Assembly (NCBI GenBank): GCA_002352225.1
Contig: DEIA01000079.1
Coordinates: forward strand, 25,206 to 89,205
DNA length: 64,000 nucleotides
Reading direction: 5' to 3'
Origin: Flammeovirgaceae bacterium UBA2786
Lineage (GTDB): Bacteria; Bacteroidota; Bacteroidia; Cytophagales; Cyclobacteriaceae
The notes under the pieces were generated by a model, which worked only from the letters and a program-made list of their open reading frames with translations, had not been told where the DNA came from and searched no databases. Position numbers and translations under genes: made by a program. Below are positions 60,462-64,000 of this stretch, piece after piece (the first letter of the stretch is position 1; each line of letters opens with the position of its first letter).

Positions 60462-61208
60462 TTAATCTGATTTTCGTTTTGCTCCTCTCGCCAATTCATA
60501 AAAAACTTCGTCCATTAAGGTTGCGGAATATTGACGCTTTAAATTGGCGGGTGTGTCCAAAGCTCTAATTACTCCGTCTACCATTATAGAAACACGGTTA
60601 CAGTATTCGGCTTCATCCATATAGTGGGTAGTTACGAAAATGGTAATACCTCGATCGGCTGCCGAATAAATCAAATCCCAAAACTGTCTGCGTGTTACAG
60701 GATCAACACCTCCTGTGGGTTCGTCTAAAAAAACAATTTTAGGTTCGTGAATTACGGCAACTGAAAACGCTAATTTCTGTTTCCATCCCAAAGGCAATGA
60801 AGTCACCAATTTTTTTGCTTCATTTTGCAATCCTAATGTTTCAATCAGTTCATTGCTTTTTGCTTTTAGTTGTTTATCCGATAAGCCATAAATACCACCA
60901 AAGAATTGTATATTTTCTATTACCGTTAAATCTTCATACAATGAAAATTTCTGGCTCATATAGCCAATGTTCTTCTTTATTTCTTCGGTCTGCTTGTAGA
61001 TGTCAAATCCTGCAATGGTAGCATTGCCCGATGATGGCTTGGAAAGTCCGCAAAGCATCTTCATTGCGGTTGTTTTACCTGCACCGTTCGCACCTAAGAA
61101 ACCAAAAATTTCCCCTACATATACTTCAAACGTAACTTCGTTTGTTGCGATGAAATCGCCAAAACGCTTGGTAAGTTTATCTGCTTTTATTACTACTTCG
61201 CTTGTCAT
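60462..61208 (-). CDS. ABC transporter ATPase with variant signature motif
   Basis: A 248-residue ATPase. Walker A is FLGANGAGKTTAMKML, the Q-loop lies in IGYMSQKFSLYEDLTV, Walker B is KIVFLDEPTGGVDPVTR, and the H-loop is ITIFVTTHYMDEAEYC. The usual LSGGQ signature is replaced by SLPLGWKQKLAFSVA, as in the second half of YbhF/RbbA-type double ATPases. It pairs with the next gene, which has a standard signature, so the transporter probably uses one canonical and one modified site. Confidence 0.92.
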   Translation of the reverse strand: MTSEVVIKADKLTKRFGDFIATNEVTFEVYVGEIFGFLGANGAGKTTAMKMLCGLSKPSSGNATIAGFDIYKQTEEIKKNIGYMSQKFSLYEDLTVIENIQFFGGIYGLSDKQLKAKSNELIETLGLQNEAKKLVTSLPLGWKQKLAFSVAVIHEPKIVFLDEPTGGVDPVTRRQFWDLIYSAADRGITIFVTTHYMDEAEYCNRVSIMVDGVIRALDTPANLKRQYSATLMDEVFYELARGAKRKSD

Positions 61209-61209
61209 A

Positions 61210-62124
61210 TCAATTCATCAGCTTTATAAAGCAATCTTCAATGGTTGGTGTGATGTGTTTAAGTTCAATATCTTTGAATCTAGCTTCCTGTAAGGTTTGT
61301 ATTAGTTTATTTTGTGAAAGCTCGTTGTCGTCTTGAAACGTAATGTGATGAAAGTCGCCAAATGAAAAACAGCTTTTTATTTGCTTGTTGCTCCGCAACA
61401 TATTCAGCAATCTGCTCATATTGTCTGCCCTTACTGCAAACAAATTTTCGGGAAACTGTTTTACAATTTCATCGGGCGTATCAATAGACATTATACTACC
61501 GTTTTGTATCAATGCGATACGCTCGCAAAGTGTGGCTTCGTCCATATAAGGCGTGGAAACCAAAATCGTAATGCCCTGCTGTTTTAAGCCTTTCAGCATT
61601 TCCCAAAATTCTCTTCGTGAAACTGCATCTACGCCTGTTGTCGGCTCATCTAAAAACAATACAGTAGGACGATGGATTAAGGCACAACACAACGCTAATT
61701 TCTGTTTCATCCCGCCCGACAATTTTCCTGATCTGCGATTTTTAAACGGTTCTAATTGTACGTAAATATTCTTTACCAAATCGTAATTTTCGGTTACAGT
61801 GGTATTGAATACCGTTGCAAAAAAGTTTAGGTTTTCTTCAACGGATAAATCCTGATACAATGAAAACTTACCCGGCATATAACCCACATTTTTGCGAATG
61901 GCTTTGTAGTCTTTCACAACGTCAAAACCATTTACAGAAGCTGTGCCGCTATTGGGAAGTAACAGCGTTGTAAGTATTCGAAAAATGCTTGTTTTTCCTG
62001 CTCCGTCTGCACCAATCAAGCCAAACAATTCGCCTTTGTTTACTTCAAAAGAAACATTGTTTACTGCCTTTACTTCGCCCTTATTGTAGGTTTTTACAAT
62101 GTTATTTAATACAACGTCTGCCAT
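61210..62124 (-). CDS. ABC transporter ATPase, canonical
   Basis: A 304-residue ATPase. Walker A is LIGADGAGKTSIFRILTT, the signature is KLSGGMKQKLALCCALI, Walker B is TVLFLDEPTTGVDAVSR, and the H-loop is ITILVSTPYMDEATLC, where proline replaces the usual histidine. A C-terminal extension of about 70 residues (FPENLFAVRADNMSRLLNML) is typical of YbhF-like proteins. In E. coli both ATPases are fused in one chain (YbhF). Here they are separate genes one base apart. Confidence 0.92.
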   Translation of the reverse strand: MADVVLNNIVKTYNKGEVKAVNNVSFEVNKGELFGLIGADGAGKTSIFRILTTLLLPNSGTASVNGFDVVKDYKAIRKNVGYMPGKFSLYQDLSVEENLNFFATVFNTTVTENYDLVKNIYVQLEPFKNRRSGKLSGGMKQKLALCCALIHRPTVLFLDEPTTGVDAVSRREFWEMLKGLKQQGITILVSTPYMDEATLCERIALIQNGSIMSIDTPDEIVKQFPENLFAVRADNMSRLLNMLRSNKQIKSCFSFGDFHHITFQDDNELSQNKLIQTLQEARFKDIELKHITPTIEDCFIKLMN

Positions 62125-62126
62125 TA

Positions 62127-63029
62127 TTATTGAAATTTTATTTCGCCATACATACCTATTTTGTACACACCGTTATTATTTACTTTTACTTTGATTGCGT
62201 ACACCATATTTGCCCTTTCGTTCTTGGTCTGAATGGTTTTTGGGGTAAACTCCGCTTTGTCATTTATCCACGTTATAGTTCCCTCTGTTTCTTTGTAACC
62301 ACCTTTACCATCATCGGTAAGTACTTTTACTTTTTGGTTCAACTTTACCTGTGCGAGTTGGTTGCTTGTGATGTAGGCACGAAGAATAATGTTTGACAAA
62401 TCGGCAATTTTGTAGAGCGGTTTTCCTGCTGCCGTCATTTCGTTAACTTCGGTATATTTGGTAAGCACCGTTCCGTTCTCAGGATTGATGATTTTGCATT
62501 TTGCTAATTGGTCGTTCAATTGTTCTATCGATGTAGAAACAGAAACCGCCTCTTTACTGATCCCTTCTGTGGAAATATCCAATGAGGATTTTTGTGCTTT
62601 AATCTGTTTTTCAATTACGTCAATTTGTGCATTAATGTCGTCTAATTGTTTTTGCGGTGCAGCGCTTCCGTTTACCAAATTGGTAATGCGTACTTTTTCT
62701 TTTTGTGCAGTAGCAAGTTGCGAATGCAAAGCTGCCAATTGTGCCGATATGTTGGGCTTTTTAATAAGCATTGCCCCAACCTGTGCCATTAGTTGTTTTT
62801 TCTTCAAATACAACTGTGTGCTGTCAATGTAGCCGATAGCCTGCCCTGCTTGTAAAGTTTGTCCTTCTTCAATATTGAACTGCTTAATTGTTCCAGTAGC
62901 TTCCGAAGAAATAATTGTTTCCTTTGCTTCAAAACTTCCTGAAGCATCAAACGAATTTCTTTTGTCATTACAAGCTGCAAGCATTACTGCAATGCTTGCC
63001 ACTAATCCGATTGTTTTTACTTTATGCAT
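62127..63029 (-). CDS. HlyD-family membrane fusion lipoprotein
   Basis: A 300-residue periplasmic adaptor. The lipoprotein signal ends VASIAVMLAAC (C20). The N-terminal lipoyl half is GSFEAKETIISSEATGTIKQ with FNIEEGQTLQAGQAIGYIDS. The coiled-coil hairpin spans about 75-180 (LHSQLATAQKEKVRIT, LDDINAQIDVIEKQIKAQKS), and the second lipoyl half and beta-barrel domain follow (NGTVLTKYTEVNEMTAAGKP, AYITSNQLAQVKLNQKVKVL). It links the inner-membrane ABC transporter to the TolC-type channel encoded next to it. Confidence 0.93.
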   Translation of the reverse strand: MHKVKTIGLVASIAVMLAACNDKRNSFDASGSFEAKETIISSEATGTIKQFNIEEGQTLQAGQAIGYIDSTQLYLKKKQLMAQVGAMLIKKPNISAQLAALHSQLATAQKEKVRITNLVNGSAAPQKQLDDINAQIDVIEKQIKAQKSSLDISTEGISKEAVSVSTSIEQLNDQLAKCKIINPENGTVLTKYTEVNEMTAAGKPLYKIADLSNIILRAYITSNQLAQVKLNQKVKVLTDDGKGGYKETEGTITWINDKAEFTPKTIQTKNERANMVYAIKVKVNNNGVYKIGMYGEIKFQ

Positions 63030-63050
63030 TGTCTTACTTTTGTATTGTTA

Positions 63051-64000
63051 TTAATTTCCTGCTGTTGTGTGGGCGTTGTGCTCTGTCATTAAAAGCTGTA
63101 TTTCGTGTAAAATTAAACTTTGCTTTGCCTGGTCTTCCGCATTTACGGCAATGAGGTAATCGTTTGTAGTTGCTGTACCATAAATAAGCTGATTTTGCGT
63201 TGTGGCTTTTACGCTTTCACGAAGTGATATAATGCTTTTATCGGTTTCAATTAGTTCCAGCATTTTAGTTACATCAGCGTTTTGTTGTTTTAGTGCAAGG
63301 TTGGTATTGAACAAAAAAGTTTCACTTTGTATGTCTATAAAACTCTGATTGAGTGCAAGCGTTCTCTTTTCGTCTTTATAGGTATAGAAACCTGTAATGT
63401 TCCAATTCAAACGAAGCCCACCGATGTAATAACCCATAAAATTACCGTCCAACATATTTAATGCGGGTCTGCCCAACCCGCCTTGAAAAAACACACTGAC
63501 ACGGGGCATATTTTTATTGGTAATCAGCTTGTTTTGTATGTCAAATGTTCTTTTCTGCAAGTCTAAAAGTTTCAGTTCAGGACGGTTGATTGTGTTGGAA
63601 AGCATTTGCCGATGTGGTTTTTCAAGCACCGTATTTTCATCAATCGGATTATTGATAAACAAAGTCAACATATCTGCATAGCCTTTTCGCGTGGCTTTTA
63701 GTTCTATGGTGCGTTGGTTGGCTTTCAATAATTCCGCCTTCAAATTGTCAGCTGTGCTTTTTATAGAAACTCCGCTGGAAATGGCAACATTGGCTTTTTC
63801 AACACCGCTTTGGATATCCTTTTTAAGTATTTCGGTTTGCTGAATTTGTCCGTCAATCAACAGTATTCCGAAAAAGAGGTTGTTAATGCGTTCTCTCAAT
63901 TTGTACAATTCTACTTCTGTTTTTTGCGTTTCTATTTCCGAATTTGCATTGATATACTCTTTTTGGTCTTTCACGGTAAATAGGTCAGTAATGGACTGCG
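63051..64000 (-). CDS. TolC-family outer membrane efflux protein, partial
   Basis: The reading frame is open to the window edge, so the N-terminal part of the protein lies outside. A GTG at 63974 is not the start, because the frame continues upstream in phase (SITDLFTV). The visible 316 residues have the long alpha-helical coiled coil of TolC (INANSEIETQKTEVELYKLR, IQTEILKKDIQSGVEKANVA) and beta-strand sections (MPRVSVFFQGGLGRPALNML, GGLRLNWNITGFYTYKDEK). It is the first visible gene of the efflux operon TolC, HlyD, ATPase, ATPase, permease, permease. Confidence 0.9.
   Translation of the reverse strand, partial: QSITDLFTVKDQKEYINANSEIETQKTEVELYKLRERINNLFFGILLIDGQIQQTEILKKDIQSGVEKANVAISSGVSIKSTADNLKAELLKANQRTIELKATRKGYADMLTLFINNPIDENTVLEKPHRQMLSNTINRPELKLLDLQKRTFDIQNKLITNKNMPRVSVFFQGGLGRPALNMLDGNFMGYYIGGLRLNWNITGFYTYKDEKRTLALNQSFIDIQSETFLFNTNLALKQQNADVTKMLELIETDKSIISLRESVKATTQNQLIYGTATTNDYLIAVNAEDQAKQSLILHEIQLLMTEHNAHTTAGN

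Noticed and set aside
1..64000. CRISPR array, insertion sequence, integrase or prophage genes
   Set aside because: No regularly spaced repeats of CRISPR type and no transposase, integrase or phage structural genes were seen. The only tandem array is the 79-base tRNA-derived one.
58235..64000. Efflux operon as possibly acquired DNA
   Set aside because: The sequence reads somewhat more A/T-rich than its neighbours, but I could not compute composition, there are no mobility genes nearby, and such operons are common in this phylum.

Overview
The window comes from a member of the Bacteroidota, most likely order Cytophagales. The evidence is a type IX secretion (T9SS) C-terminal sorting domain on a CotH-family protein, several PorT-like and OMP_b-brl_3 outer-membrane barrels, LytTR/LytS-type two-component proteins, -7 boxes of the form TAnnTTTG, weak or absent Shine-Dalgarno sequences, and tRNA genes without an encoded CCA. 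Assignments come from reading the sequence and recognising motifs; no database search was run.

Layout. 1-5.9 kb: end of a DUF486 transporter-like gene, a small membrane protein, a lipid A-type acyltransferase, a SixA-like phosphatase, a tRNA-Pro array, an ArsR-like regulator with a YjjG-type HAD phosphatase, and pruA. 5.9-15.2 kb: a GH78-like rhamnosidase, a creD/winged-helix regulator/membrane-protein operon with a likely operator, a tRNA-Asn array followed by a GIY-YIG gene, an aminotransferase, a P1 peptidase with a YkgJ protein, and a Crp-like regulator with yceI. 15.3-33.4 kb: an AddA/AddB-like recombination pair, a membrane patatin, a D-aminoacylase, SMUG2 glycosylase, an IGHMBP2-like helicase, a YpfJ-type metallopeptidase, and a LemA/DUF3137 pair. 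34.2-34.8 kb: a tRNA-Ala/GIY-YIG cassette. 34.8-58 kb: a LytS/LytTR pair, a TonB-type barrel, a CotH/T9SS protein, cutC, an Ntn asparaginase, NlpC/P60, GlcD, DUF1080, asnB, an S1/P1 nuclease, a ComEA-like protein with a 1333-aa SF1 helicase, and a secreted TIM-barrel hydrolase. 58.2-64 kb: a TolC/HlyD/ABC/ABC/permease/permease efflux operon that runs off the window.

Most genes are ordinary chromosomal housekeeping or accessory genes. What stands out is a recurring arrangement around all three tRNA genes (Pro, Asn, Ala). Each is flanked by partial or damaged copies of itself in which a D-, anticodon- or T-arm segment is replaced by a short perfect palindrome with TCCCGA/TCGGGA arms (CCCCGA/TCGGGG at Pro). 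At tRNA-Asn and tRNA-Ala the tRNA is followed by a terminator hairpin ending in exactly seven T, and the ATG of a small GIY-YIG endonuclease gene abuts that T-tract. At tRNA-Ala the GIY-YIG gene lies between two tRNA+terminator copies and takes its stop codon from the second, damaged copy. This looks like a small tRNA-targeting selfish or repair-associated element, and it is the best candidate here for an undescribed system.
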